Positions 23,803 to 32,489 are shown, counted from the first letter of the stretch. The stretch: DNA of 37,194 nt from JAAYYY01 sp964579295 (GCA_964579295.1 CAZOGK010000031.1:1-37194), one strand, 5' to 3'. The notes: generated by a model not told the origin, from the letters alone. A program made the numbers and translations.

Positions 23803-23830
23803 GGATCGCCTGCGGGAAGTCAGGCGATCC
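23803..23830 (+). promoter_or_regulatory. Perfect 10-bp hairpin at the 5' end of a leader RNA
   Basis: GGATCGCCTG, 8-base loop, CAGGCGATCC. It begins about 6 bases after the predicted transcript start and 53 bases before the start codon. No T-run follows, so it is not a terminator. It may stabilise the mRNA or act as a protein or operator site. Confidence 0.6.
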
Positions 23831-23882
23831 CCGCGCATCTGCTCGACGGGCACGAGCGCGCCGGGCATAGGAGAGGGTGAAA

Positions 23883-24209
23883 ATGAAGGTTGTGATTGAT
23901 CGGGATCTATGCGATGCAACGCTTCCCTACTGCCAACGCTGCTCGGCGGCGTTTCTTCGCTATCCGGAAGGAAGCGACCGGCTGTGCATTCGAGACGTCA
24001 TCGACGACGGCAGCGACCTGTTGACCCTTCAGATGCACACGGATGGGCGGGAGCTGCAGGTTGAGCTGACGACCGAGCTGCACGAGCTGGCCGGCGTGGA
24101 AGGTTGGGAAGCCCTGGCCGACTTTGACCCGGCGCTCTTCAGCGAAGGCGCCCTGGAGCGCTGGCGTCTCATCCGTGACCTGCCGGCCGAGCACGGCGAC
24201 GCAAGCTGA
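23883..24209 (+). CDS. Uncharacterised small protein with four N-terminal cysteines
   Basis: 108 residues from the ATG at 23883 (GGAGAGGG upstream). I do not recognise a family. The first 36 residues contain Cys10, Cys17, Cys20 and Cys35 in a context (MKVVIDRDLC) that resembles the start of small ferredoxins, but the cysteine spacing does not fit a 4Fe-4S site. The rest is acidic and Leu-rich, with repeated EL pairs (VELTTELHELAGVEGWEALADF). It could bind a metal through the N-terminal cysteines. It has its own promoter and a strong leader hairpin, and is followed by the TPR/membrane gene after 88 bases. Confidence 0.75.
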   Translation: MKVVIDRDLCDATLPYCQRCSAAFLRYPEGSDRLCIRDVIDDGSDLLTLQMHTDGRELQVELTTELHELAGVEGWEALADFDPALFSEGALERWRLIRDLPAEHGDAS

Positions 24210-24297
24210 CAGGGGCCGGCACAAAGCAAGCCCCATCAGGGCGCGCACGCCGCGCTGATATCATTCGGGCCGGATTCCTGCCCGATAAGGGAGGGTT

Positions 24298-25206
24298 ATG
24301 AAGCAAGAATTAGAGCAGGCATTCGCCGCCATCAGAAATGGTGAAGAGGAACAGGCCCGGGTGCTGCTGGCCCGCATGTTAAAAGATGACCCGGAGTATA
24401 TTCACGGTTGGGTCCTCTTAAGTAAGCTGGCCCCCAACAAGATGCAGAAAGCGGCCTTTCTCGACAAGATCCTCTCGCTCGACCCGGGTCATATTTACGC
24501 GCGCCAGGAAATGGAAGCGCTGCAGGCCGGCGACACGGGGGAGGCCGCCGCGGAAGTGGCCGGCGAGCCGGTGACCGAGGAAGAGGCCATCGAGGCGGCC
24601 GCCGTCGATGCGCCGGTAACCACGCTGGATGAGCTGCCCGCGGAAAGCGCCGCGCCGGGTCCGGACGAAGCGCTGCAGCTCTTTGACGAGGAGACGCCGC
24701 CCGAAGCGGCGGCCGCCGAGCCTTACGTTGGCGGCGCGCTGGAACCTGACGAGCTGGAGGTGGCCGGCGCAGAGGAGGCGGAGGAAGAGGCAGCGGCGGC
24801 GGCAGAGCCGCACATGCCCATTTCTGACGATCCCTTTGACTATGAAGCCCAGGCGGCGGGCGATACACTGCCGCCCTGGCTCGCCGGCGACGAGGCGCTG
24901 CTGGTCGAAGAGGGACCAGCCGACGACGCCGATGCCGGCCGCATGCCCCCGGAGCCCGAGCTGCCGGACTGGCTGCAGGAGGAGCCGACTGCGGGCTGGC
25001 ACGCCGAGCAGCCGGCGGGCGGCCGGGTACGGCTGCGCGAAGACGCCAGCTCACCATTGGGCGACGGCGCGACGGCGGCGCCGCGGCGCCAGCCCGCCCC
25101 GGCGACCGACAGCGCGTTGCCTTCCTGGATGATGCCGGCCCTGGTCATCGCCCTGGTTGTCGTCTTTCTCCTGCTGATCTATTTCGCCATCCGGCTGGTC
25201 AACTAA
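24298..25206 (+). CDS. Tail-anchored protein with TPR-like N-terminus and acidic linker
   Basis: 302 residues. Residues 1-75 look like a pair of TPR helices (EQARVLLARMLKDDPEYIHGWVLLSKL, split over 17-43). Residues 80-270 are acidic, Ala/Pro/Glu-rich and probably disordered, with short repeated aromatic motifs (LPPWLAGDE, LPDWLQEE, LPSWMM). A single membrane helix (about 278-299) ends the protein, so the N-terminus should face the cytoplasm. Such proteins are common in this type of genome, but I know no assigned function. The repeated L-P-x-W motifs look like docking elements. A strong terminator follows. Confidence 0.8.
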   Translation: MKQELEQAFAAIRNGEEEQARVLLARMLKDDPEYIHGWVLLSKLAPNKMQKAAFLDKILSLDPGHIYARQEMEALQAGDTGEAAAEVAGEPVTEEEAIEAAAVDAPVTTLDELPAESAAPGPDEALQLFDEETPPEAAAAEPYVGGALEPDELEVAGAEEAEEEAAAAAEPHMPISDDPFDYEAQAAGDTLPPWLAGDEALLVEEGPADDADAGRMPPEPELPDWLQEEPTAGWHAEQPAGGRVRLREDASSPLGDGATAAPRRQPAPATDSALPSWMMPALVIALVVVFLLLIYFAIRLVN

Positions 25207-25227
25207 ACAGACCAACGCCGCAATAAG

Positions 25228-25264
25228 AAAGACCTCGCCGGCAGTGCAACCGGCGAGGTCTTTT
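25228..25264. terminator. Strong intrinsic terminator between convergent genes
   Basis: A 14-base stem from AAAGACCTCGCCGG to CCGGCGAGGTCTTT with an 8-base loop, followed by T on the plus strand. On the minus strand a T-rich run also follows, so it can serve both this gene and aconitase. Confidence 0.9.
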
Positions 25265-25333
25265 CGTTCTTCGGGAAGGGGCCTGTCGCCTACATGCCGC
25301 AAAGGGCCAGCGTCAGGCGGCGCCCATCTTTGC

Positions 25334-28051
25334 TCAGGCCGCCGGCTCCTTGAGGAAGTTAAGCAGCACGGTGTGCAGAATACCGCCGTTGCGGTAATAC
25401 TCAACTTCCACCTGTGTATCGAGGCGGCAGATGGCGGTGAAGAGCGTCTCGCTGCCGTCGGGCCGCACGGCCCGCACCTGCACTTCCTGGCCCGGCTGAA
25501 GGTCGTCGTTCAGATTCAGGGTGCTGAAATAGGCGCTGCCGTCCAGGCCAAGTGTATCCGGATTCTGGCCTTCCTTGAACTGCAGCGGCAGCACGCCCAT
25601 GCCGATCAGATTGCTGCGGTGGATGCGCTCGTAGCTCTCGGCAATGACCATCTTGACGCCCAGTAGCAGCGTGCCCTTGGCAGCCCAGTCGCGCGAGCTG
25701 CCCATGCCATAATCCTTGCCAGCCAGGACAACCAGCGGGGTCTGCTCTTCCATATATTTCATCGCCGCATCGTAGATGGGCATCACCTCGCCGGTAGGCA
25801 GGTAGGTGGTCCAGCCGCCCTCGGTGCCGGGCGCCATCTGGTTGCGCAGGCGCACGTTGGCAAAGGTGCCCCTGGTCATCACCCGGTCGTTGCCGCGGCG
25901 CGAGCCGTAGCTGTTGAACTCCCGGCGTGGCACACCACGCTCGATCAGATATTGCCCGGCCGGGCTGTCTGGGGCAATGGCGCCGGCCGGCGAGATGTGG
26001 TCCGTCGTGGTCGAATCGCCGACCTTGACGAGGACGCGCGCCCCGCTAATGTTGCCGATGGGGGCCACTTCGGGTGCAAGGTCGAGGAAGAAGGGCGGCT
26101 CCTGGATATAGGTCGATTCCGGATCCCAATCGTAGAGCGCGCCGCCACGCGTGGGGATGGCGTTCCACATCTCGTTCATCTCATAGATGTTGCCATACTC
26201 GGCCTCAAACATCTCCGGGGTGATCGAGCGGTCAATCGCCTCGCGGATTTCGGCGTTCGTCGGCCAGATGTCGCGCAGGTAAACGGGATTGCCGTCCTGG
26301 TCCATGCCCAGGGGGTCGCTGCGCAGGTCAATATCGGTCGTGCCCGCCAGGGCGTAGGCCAGCACCAGCGGCGGAGATGCGAGATAATTGGCGCGCACGT
26401 GAGGATGGATACGGCCGGCAAAGTTGCGGTTGCCGCTGAGCACTGCCGTCGCCACCAGGTCGCCGCTCTGGATGGCCTTTGTCACCGGCTCCGGCAGCGG
26501 GCCAGAGTTGCCGATACAGGTAGTGCAGCCGTAGCCGACAATGTGGTAGCCGAGCTCTTCCAGATAGGGAAGTAGGCCCGACTGTTCCAGGTAGCGCGTG
26601 ACCACCTTGGAGCCGGGGGCCAGGCTTGTCTTGACATAAGGCTTGACCCGCAGACCTCGCTCAACCGCCTTCTTTGCCAGCAGCCCGGCGCCCAGCATCA
26701 CGCTGGGGTTCGAGGTGTTGGTGCAGCTGGTAATGGCGGCAATGACCACCGCCCCGTGGCCGACCTCGACGTCATGCCCGTTGGAGATGACCGCGCTGCG
26801 GGCCAGCGCTTCGTCGTCAAGGGCGAAGCCGCGCTCATTGATGGGCGCGCGCAGCGCCTCGCGGAAGCGCTGCTGCATCTCCCCTAGGGGCACGCGATCC
26901 TGCGGGCGCAGCGGCCCGGCCAGGCTGGGCTGCACCTCGCTCAGGTCCAGCTCCAATACCTCGGTGAACTCCGGGTCGGGTGTGTCGGCGTCGTAGAAGA
27001 GACCCTGCGCGCGCGAGTAGGCTTCGACAAGCTGAATCAGGTCGTCCGGCCGGCCCGTGCGGCGCATATAGGCCAGCGTTTCCTCGTCTACCGGGAAGAA
27101 ACCCATCGTCGCGCCATATTCGGGCGCCATATTGGCAATGGTAGCACGGTCGGGCAGACTGATGCGCCCGACGCCGGGCCCAAAGAAGTCGACGAATTTG
27201 CCGACGACGCCGCGGCTGCGCAGGATCTCCGTGACAGTCAGCACCATGTCGGTGGCTGTCGCGCCTTCGGGCAGCGCACCGGAGAGGCGGAAGCCAATCA
27301 CTTCCGGTGTCAGCATGTAAATGGGCTGGCCGAGCATCACTGCCTCGGCCTCAATGCCGCCGACGCCCCAACCGAGCACGCCCAGGCCGTTGATCATCGT
27401 CGTGTGCGAATCGGTGCCCACCAGACTGTCGGGGTAGGCCACCATCGCGCCGTCGCCGTCGGCGCCGGTCATGACTACTTTCGCCAGAAACTCCAGGTTC
27501 ACCTGGTGCACGATGCCCGAGGCCGGGGGTACCACCTTGAAGTTCTGGAAAGCGTCCATGCCCCATTTGAGAAACTCGTAACGCTCGCGGTTACGCTCAA
27601 ACTCGCGCTCGGCGTTGATGAACAGCGCCGCCGCGCTGCCAAACATATCGACCTGTACTGAATGGTCGATAACCAGGTCTACCGGCACCTGCGGGTTGAT
27701 GCGCGAGGGGTCGCCGCCGAGGCGGGCCATCGCCGAGCGCAGGGCCGCCAGATCGACGACCGCCGGGACGCCGGTGAAATCTTGCAGCACGACCCGCGCC
27801 GGCATAAAGGCGATGTCGTCGTTGGCCGGCCGGGCGGCGTTCCAGCCTGCCAGCTTCTCCACGTCGCCAGCATGCACCAGGTAACCGTCCACATTACGTA
27901 GCAGCGTTTCCAGGAGAATCTTGATGGAAAATGGCAAGCGGTCAACGTGACCAATCCCCTTTTCTGCCAGGGCGCCCAGGCGATAGTAGTAGATGTCGTC
28001 GTAACCGGTCAGCAACGAGCGCGCGCCGAAATGGTCATATTTTTCCGCCAT
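25334..28051 (-). CDS. acnA: Aconitate hydratase, AcnA/IRP1 type
   Basis: 905 residues, the usual length. It interconverts citrate and isocitrate in the TCA cycle through a 4Fe-4S cluster. Cluster cysteines are Cys443 (AAITSCTNTSNPS), Cys509 and Cys512 (GYGCTTCIGNSGP). Other family segments include VGTDSHTTMINGLGVLGWGVGG split at 211-232, and the swivel-domain GMGSSRDWAAKG. The ATG has GGAGGT upstream, and the gene has its own promoter (28100-28127) after the HPPD gene. The AcnA form, rather than AcnB, is clear from the domain order. Confidence 0.97.
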   Translation of the reverse strand: MAEKYDHFGARSLLTGYDDIYYYRLGALAEKGIGHVDRLPFSIKILLETLLRNVDGYLVHAGDVEKLAGWNAARPANDDIAFMPARVVLQDFTGVPAVVDLAALRSAMARLGGDPSRINPQVPVDLVIDHSVQVDMFGSAAALFINAEREFERNRERYEFLKWGMDAFQNFKVVPPASGIVHQVNLEFLAKVVMTGADGDGAMVAYPDSLVGTDSHTTMINGLGVLGWGVGGIEAEAVMLGQPIYMLTPEVIGFRLSGALPEGATATDMVLTVTEILRSRGVVGKFVDFFGPGVGRISLPDRATIANMAPEYGATMGFFPVDEETLAYMRRTGRPDDLIQLVEAYSRAQGLFYDADTPDPEFTEVLELDLSEVQPSLAGPLRPQDRVPLGEMQQRFREALRAPINERGFALDDEALARSAVISNGHDVEVGHGAVVIAAITSCTNTSNPSVMLGAGLLAKKAVERGLRVKPYVKTSLAPGSKVVTRYLEQSGLLPYLEELGYHIVGYGCTTCIGNSGPLPEPVTKAIQSGDLVATAVLSGNRNFAGRIHPHVRANYLASPPLVLAYALAGTTDIDLRSDPLGMDQDGNPVYLRDIWPTNAEIREAIDRSITPEMFEAEYGNIYEMNEMWNAIPTRGGALYDWDPESTYIQEPPFFLDLAPEVAPIGNISGARVLVKVGDSTTTDHISPAGAIAPDSPAGQYLIERGVPRREFNSYGSRRGNDRVMTRGTFANVRLRNQMAPGTEGGWTTYLPTGEVMPIYDAAMKYMEEQTPLVVLAGKDYGMGSSRDWAAKGTLLLGVKMVIAESYERIHRSNLIGMGVLPLQFKEGQNPDTLGLDGSAYFSTLNLNDDLQPGQEVQVRAVRPDGSETLFTAICRLDTQVEVEYYRNGGILHTVLLNFLKEPAA

Positions 28052-28099
28052 TTATCACCTCCGTGAAGCGGTAGGCATTGCAGTGCTATCTCTGCTTCC

Positions 28100-28127
28100 A
28101 TTATATCATATGTGCGGCCCCCGTCAG
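28100..28127 (-). promoter_or_regulatory. Promoter of acnA
   Basis: Minus strand: CTGACG at 28127-28122, a 16-base spacer and TATAAT at 28105-28100. The leader to the ATG at 28051 is about 42 bases. Confidence 0.65.
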
Positions 28128-28165
28128 GGAACGGGCCGGCCCCAGCCGGTTCGCGCGCGCCGGTC

Positions 28166-29263
28166 CTACAGGTTGCCGCGCCGCGCCTGCTCCCGCTCCA
28201 GCGCTTCAAAGAGCGCCTTAAAATTGCCCTTGCCAAAGCCGCGTGAGCCACGTCGCTCGATAATCTCCAGGAACAGTGTCGGCCGGTCGGCTAACGGCCT
28301 GGTGAAAATCTGCAGCAAGTAGCCCTCGTCGTCGCGGTCGATGAGAATGCCCAGCTCGGCCAGGCGCGCGATGGGCTTGTCGATGGGGCCGACGCGGGCC
28401 TCTAGCCGCTCATAGTACGCGGCTGGCACGCGCAGGAACTCAATCCCATTGGCCTGCAGGGCGCCCACGGCGGCAATAATATCGTCCGTCGCCAGCGCCA
28501 AATGCTGCACGCCAGGGCCGCCGTAATAGTCCAGATATTCCTGGACCTGGGACTTCCGTTTGCCCGGCGCCGGCTCGTTGATGGGGAACTTGACCTTGCC
28601 GCTGCCGTCCTGCATCACCTTCGACATCAGGGCTGAGTATTCGGTGGAAACATCCTCATCGTCAAAGTGGACGAGCTGCGAGAAGCCCAACGTCTGCGCG
28701 AAGTAGCGCACCCAATGGTCCATCGCGCCCAGCTCGACGTTGCCGACTATGTGATCGACCAGCGTCAGGCCCACCGCACGGCTCGCCTCCGCCTGGCCGC
28801 CGGGCGGCGCGGCATAGCCGGGTGCAAATGGCCCGTGATAACCGCGCCGCTCGACAAACTTGAGCAGCGTGTCGCCATAGAGGCGGATGGCGCTGGCGGT
28901 GAGGACGCCAGATTCGTCTTCCTCGGTTACCGGCGCCATGGCTCCCTCGGCGCCGCGGCGCGTCGTCTCCTCGTAGGCCGCGGCCGCGTCCGGCACGGTC
29001 AGCGCCACAACCGCCACGCCGTCGCCGTGCTGCAGGTGATGGCGGGCAATAGCCTGCTCCACTCCCAGCGTGGCGGTGAGCAGTAGCCGGATGTCCCCCT
29101 GCTCCAGCACATAGCTGGTGCGGTCGCGCTGGCCTGTTTCCAGGCCACAATAGGCCAGCGGCCGGAAGCCGAACCCTTTTTCAAAGAAGAAGGCGGCTTG
29201 CCGGGCATTGCCGACGTACAGCTCTACGTGGTCGATGCCGATGACTGGCAGAAAGTCGGTCAC
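28166..29263 (-). CDS. hppD: 4-hydroxyphenylpyruvate dioxygenase
   Basis: 365 residues. Fe(II)-dependent enzyme that converts 4-hydroxyphenylpyruvate to homogentisate in tyrosine breakdown (and, in some organisms, quinone or tocopherol synthesis). The two-domain vicinal-oxygen-chelate fold shows the iron ligands His171 (VDHIVGNVE), His254 (VQHLALATDD) and Glu333 (LFLEIIERRG), and the C-terminal GFGKGNFKALFEALEREQ gate helix is intact. The GTG start lies only 5 bases after the AsnC-type regulator's stop and lacks a strong ribosome site, so it is probably translationally coupled. No homogentisate dioxygenase gene is in this window. Confidence 0.95.
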   Translation of the reverse strand: MTDFLPVIGIDHVELYVGNARQAAFFFEKGFGFRPLAYCGLETGQRDRTSYVLEQGDIRLLLTATLGVEQAIARHHLQHGDGVAVVALTVPDAAAAYEETTRRGAEGAMAPVTEEDESGVLTASAIRLYGDTLLKFVERRGYHGPFAPGYAAPPGGQAEASRAVGLTLVDHIVGNVELGAMDHWVRYFAQTLGFSQLVHFDDEDVSTEYSALMSKVMQDGSGKVKFPINEPAPGKRKSQVQEYLDYYGGPGVQHLALATDDIIAAVGALQANGIEFLRVPAAYYERLEARVGPIDKPIARLAELGILIDRDDEGYLLQIFTRPLADRPTLFLEIIERRGSRGFGKGNFKALFEALEREQARRGNL

Positions 29264-29268
29264 GGCGC

Positions 29269-29751
29269 CTACGCTTCGTCGGCCGGGGGTACGGGCACGG
29301 CTGTCGTGGCCTTGATTTCGCTGAGGACCAGGCTGGTGCGCAGCTTGTCCATGCCCGGGATTGGCGTCAGCGTTTCTGTTATGAATTGCTCCAGGTGCTT
29401 ACGGTTGCGCAGCACCACCTTAAGCAGGTAGTCATATTCACCGGTAATATGGTGGCACTCCAGAACCTCCGGCATCGTCTGCACCAGCGCGCGGAAGCGT
29501 TCAATCGCCTGCCGCTCGTGGCGCTGCAGGGTAACCTGCACGAAGCAGAGCATATCGTAGCCGAGCGCCTCTTCGTCCACCAGCGTCACATAGCCAGTGA
29601 TGACGCCGCTCTGCTCCAGCTTGCGCAGCCGTTTTTGCAGGCCGGGCGCCGAGAGGGCCACTTGCCGTGCCAGCTCGGCGTTACTGGCGCGGGCGTCCTC
29701 CTGCAATAGCTGCAGGATCGTTCTATCTTTCTCGTCAAGGGTTGTCTTCAT
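29269..29751 (-). CDS. Lrp/AsnC-family transcriptional regulator
   Basis: 160 residues: an N-terminal helix-turn-helix (LDEKDRTILQLLQEDARASN, then LSAPGLQKRLRKLEQSGVITGY) and a C-terminal RAM/ligand-binding domain (HITGEYDYLLKVVLRN). Such regulators sense amino acids. It is the first gene of an operon with HPPD, so sensing tyrosine, phenylalanine or a related keto acid is a natural inference. A perfect 8-base inverted repeat sits just upstream (29773-29802) and is a good candidate autoregulatory site. Confidence 0.92.
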   Translation of the reverse strand: MKTTLDEKDRTILQLLQEDARASNAELARQVALSAPGLQKRLRKLEQSGVITGYVTLVDEEALGYDMLCFVQVTLQRHERQAIERFRALVQTMPEVLECHHITGEYDYLLKVVLRNRKHLEQFITETLTPIPGMDKLRTSLVLSEIKATTAVPVPPADEA

Positions 29752-29772
29752 CGCAGCGCTCTGGGACAGGCG

Positions 29773-29802
29773 TGATTCTAATTTTAACTCATAATAGAAT
29801 CA
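29773..29802 (-). promoter_or_regulatory. Candidate Lrp/AsnC operator
   Basis: TGATTCTA (29773-29780) and TAGAATCA (29795-29802) form a perfect inverted repeat with a 14-base AT-rich spacer, centred about 37 bases before the AsnC start codon and downstream of the -10 at 29819-29824. Confidence 0.6.
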
Positions 29803-29818
29803 TAGTTTACAACTACCG

Positions 29819-29824
29819 ATTATA
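29819..29824 (-). promoter_or_regulatory. -10 element of the AsnC-HPPD operon
   Basis: A perfect TATAAT on the minus strand; the best -35 candidates (TGGATT or ATGGAT near 29846) are weak. The region is markedly AT-rich compared with its surroundings. Confidence 0.45.
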
Positions 29825-29846
29825 CCCTAATTTCAGTTAAAATCCA

Positions 29847-30836
29847 TTACTCAGGCGGGGCAATCACGCGCATCGGCCACAGGCCGGCGCGCCTTGCCAG
29901 GTAGGCCTCGCGCCGCCGGGCGTAGGCCGCGTCGAGCTGCGACAAGGGCCGGACGCTCCCGCCGGGCAGGAGCACGTCCGGGTCAATGGTGCGCAGCTTG
30001 GTACTCACCCAGAAGGTCGGCTGCTCCTCGTCCCAGACGAAGCGCGTCGCCGCATTGACCAGGCGCAGGCTGCGCTGCAGCACGCCATCCTCTACCTGCT
30101 GCAGCGTCTGCCAGAGGGCGGCATCCTCCTGCCACAGATCGGCCTCGGCGATAGCGCCCAGCTCCAGGGCGCGGCGAATGGCCTGCGCCGCCAGCTCATA
30201 AAGCCCCACCTCACGGAAGTTGGCCCAGCTCGCTTCGTCGGCGGCCAGATATGTCTCGGCCAGCCAGCGGGCGCAATGGCGGTCGGTGCAGACGATGCGC
30301 CCGTCGTGCACGGCCAGGCAGTCGAGCGCCGCGCGCGCCGCGGCCGGGGTCGCCAGCTGCAGGTCGAGACTATCACGCAGGAAGTAGTCGAGCCGGTCGG
30401 CGCAGAGGCGCGGCGCCGGCTGCTCCAGCAAGGGAAAAGCGCTTTCGTCCAGGAGCCGGCGCCAATCATAGCCGTGCCGGCCCAACAGCTCCGGCAGCTC
30501 CGTCTGCGCCACAAAGCGCTCCTTCTGCTCGTCGTGGTAGCTCTGCGCGTCGTGGTTCGCAAAAACGTAGTCGATGACGTGGCTAAAGGCGGTATGGCTG
30601 ACGTCGTGGAGAAGAGCGGCTGCCTGCTCCTCCAGCGACGCGCCCAGGCGGCGGACGAGCAGCATGGCGCCGGCCGAGTGCTCAAAGCGCGTCACCGGCC
30701 GGGTGATTCCGACCAGCGCCGTCACGCCGTGCTGTAGCACCCCCTTTAGCCGCTGCATGGCGCTGCTGCCCAGTAACGCGAGCAGCAATGGTTCTTCGAC
30801 AGTTACCGGGCCATAGACTGCATCCTCTATTTCCAT
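29847..30836 (-). CDS. HD-domain phosphohydrolase (dNTPase/SAMHD1-like)
   Basis: 329 residues with the metal-binding HD residues in order: His53 (FEHSAGA), His77 and Asp78 (LLHDVSHTAFSH) and Asp147 (CADRLDYFLRD). The pattern R-F-E-H, H-D-x-S-H-T-A-F-S-H and A-D-R-L-D-Y is that of the YdhJ/SAMHD1-type branch that hydrolyses dNTPs or related phosphomonoesters. The substrate cannot be read from sequence. The gene is divergent from the lipoprotein gene at 30980, and its 3' end overlaps the promoter zone of the AsnC gene. Confidence 0.88.
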   Translation of the reverse strand: MEIEDAVYGPVTVEEPLLLALLGSSAMQRLKGVLQHGVTALVGITRPVTRFEHSAGAMLLVRRLGASLEEQAAALLHDVSHTAFSHVIDYVFANHDAQSYHDEQKERFVAQTELPELLGRHGYDWRRLLDESAFPLLEQPAPRLCADRLDYFLRDSLDLQLATPAAARAALDCLAVHDGRIVCTDRHCARWLAETYLAADEASWANFREVGLYELAAQAIRRALELGAIAEADLWQEDAALWQTLQQVEDGVLQRSLRLVNAATRFVWDEEQPTFWVSTKLRTIDPDVLLPGGSVRPLSQLDAAYARRREAYLARRAGLWPMRVIAPPE

Positions 30837-30918
30837 CTCGCCATTCTAACCTGAACCGGGTCCATGGACAGCAGGCAACTTCCCGATCGCGCTCGCCGAT
30901 TTTTATCCTGGTGGAATC

Positions 30919-30927
30919 TGTTAAAAT
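30919..30927 (+). promoter_or_regulatory. Weak extended -10 before the PPC lipoprotein gene
   Basis: TGT-TAAAAT (TAAAAT at 30922-30927) about 53 bases before the ATG at 30980. No -35 of quality. Confidence 0.35.
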
Positions 30928-30979
30928 AGATCGAACCGTGTACCGCCAGCGAGTCCGCCGTTACCGTCAGGCATCTGCT

Positions 30980-32473
30980 ATGAACCCTTTGCGGTCACTC
31001 TTGCTACTAGCCCTGCTGCTCCTCGCCGGCTGCGCGCGCGCAGAGACCACGGGCGGCAGCGGGCTGCTGGCGCGGGCGCCGGCCCCTACCTTCCCCCCAC
31101 CCCCGGGCCCGGCCGCCCTGGTCACGGTGGCCGAGCTGGCGGCGGAGCCGGAGAGCTACGCCGGCCAGTATGTCCAGGTCGCCGGCCAATACCAGCCGCC
31201 GGCTGTCATCGTCTGCGATGGGCAGTGGCGGCGCTCGCCGGCAAGCTGGGTCATCACAGACGGCGAGAGCGCGCTGGAGGCGGGCGGCTATGAAAACGTA
31301 CTGGTCTCTCTGCTGCCGCCCCAGGCAGAGCTGACGGTGCGCGGACGCTGGCAGCGCTGGGAGGGCCCCATCGGCTGCGGCAAGGCCGCCCCCACGCGTA
31401 CAGTCTGGTACCTGTCTGTCCAGGAAATTGTCGAGCCGCAGCCTCTGGTCCGCCCCACTCCCGCGGGCGCGGTGGCCGCGGCCACTGTCGGGCCGGACAC
31501 GCGCCCGCCCACCTCGACGCCGGCGCCATCGCCATTGCCGACCAGCGCGCCTACGGCCGGCGCCGGAGCGACGCCCACGGCGACAGGCAGCCTGGCCCCA
31601 ACGCCGGCGACGGGAACCGCCGCGGCGACCGCCATCATCTCGCCCACCACCACCCTGACGGCGACCATCCCGGGCGGCGGCACAGTAACGCCTACGGGAA
31701 CCGTGGCAGTGGGCACGGTAACGGCCACGCTGGAAGCGGGGGCCACGCCGCAGGCCACAGCCACCGAGCCGGGCGGCGCCCTCGTCAATCGTGGCGACCT
31801 CTCCTTTGAGCCGCTGTTCGGCAACCCGGCCAACTTCAGCCCGCTTGCCCTGGAGGTTGACGAGCTGGGCGCCGGCGAAATCCACCGCTGGGTCGTCGAG
31901 GTGGGCGCCGGCGATGTGATTACGGCCAGCGTCGCCGCGGAGCCGGAGCGCGACGTGATCCTCGAGCTGCGCGATTTTGCCGGGAACCTGCTCCTTGCCC
32001 AGGACGAAAGCGGCGCCGGCGCAGTCGAGTCAATCGAGAGCTTTTCTGTCCCGGACAGCGGCGCCTATTACCTCTCCGTCTACGAAGCGTCGGGCGCTAA
32101 CGCCTACTACGCGCTGCTCTATCTCAATAGCGATTATGAGCAGTATTACAACTATGAGCTGGCCGGCGTGCTGCCTCGCAACGGCAGCCAGACGGCGACG
32201 ATGGCGGCGGACTCTGACCACCTGTGGCTCTTCGTCGCGACCGGCGGCAGCACGGTGACCGTGACGGTCGCGCCATCCGATGGCACGGATCCGATTCTCA
32301 ACCTGCTCAGCCCGGAGCGCGTCCTGTTATTTGAGTACGTCAACGACCGCGGGCCGGGCCTATCGGAAATCCTGCTCAACGTGCAGCTGGAAGACAGTGG
32401 CATGTACGTGCTGCACGTCGGCGAGGACCGCTATGCAGCGTCGAACTACCGCGTAACTGTCTCCGGCAACTGA
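30980..32473 (+). CDS. Lipoprotein with Thr/Pro-rich linker and two PPC-like domains
   Basis: 497 residues. A lipoprotein signal (leucine core ending LLLLAGC, Cys18) implies membrane anchoring outside the cytoplasm. Residues 40-160 form a small beta-rich domain with an OB-like look (VTVAELAAEPESYAGQYVQVAGQY). Then comes a long Thr/Ala/Pro/Gly-rich stretch (about 160-265), a typical flexible spacer. Two tandem beta-sandwich units resembling bacterial pre-peptidase C-terminal (PPC) domains follow (about 275-380 and 385-497: GEIHRWVVEVGAGDVITASV, DSGAYYLSVYE, DSDHLWLFVATGGSTVTV, DSGMYVLHVGED). No catalytic domain is visible, so a binding or surface role is likely. The ATG at 30980 is chosen because the signal peptide begins there; no good ribosome site precedes it. 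Confidence 0.78.
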   Translation: MNPLRSLLLLALLLLAGCARAETTGGSGLLARAPAPTFPPPPGPAALVTVAELAAEPESYAGQYVQVAGQYQPPAVIVCDGQWRRSPASWVITDGESALEAGGYENVLVSLLPPQAELTVRGRWQRWEGPIGCGKAAPTRTVWYLSVQEIVEPQPLVRPTPAGAVAAATVGPDTRPPTSTPAPSPLPTSAPTAGAGATPTATGSLAPTPATGTAAATAIISPTTTLTATIPGGGTVTPTGTVAVGTVTATLEAGATPQATATEPGGALVNRGDLSFEPLFGNPANFSPLALEVDELGAGEIHRWVVEVGAGDVITASVAAEPERDVILELRDFAGNLLLAQDESGAGAVESIESFSVPDSGAYYLSVYEASGANAYYALLYLNSDYEQYYNYELAGVLPRNGSQTATMAADSDHLWLFVATGGSTVTVTVAPSDGTDPILNLLSPERVLLFEYVNDRGPGLSEILLNVQLEDSGMYVLHVGEDRYAASNYRVTVSGN

Positions 32474-32489
32474 CGACGCGCTAACCCCA

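Noticed and set aside
31007..31885. Minus-strand frame of 292 codons in the lipoprotein gene
   Set aside because: Mirror of the Thr/Pro/Ala-rich linker; Arg- and Gly-rich low complexity with no motif.
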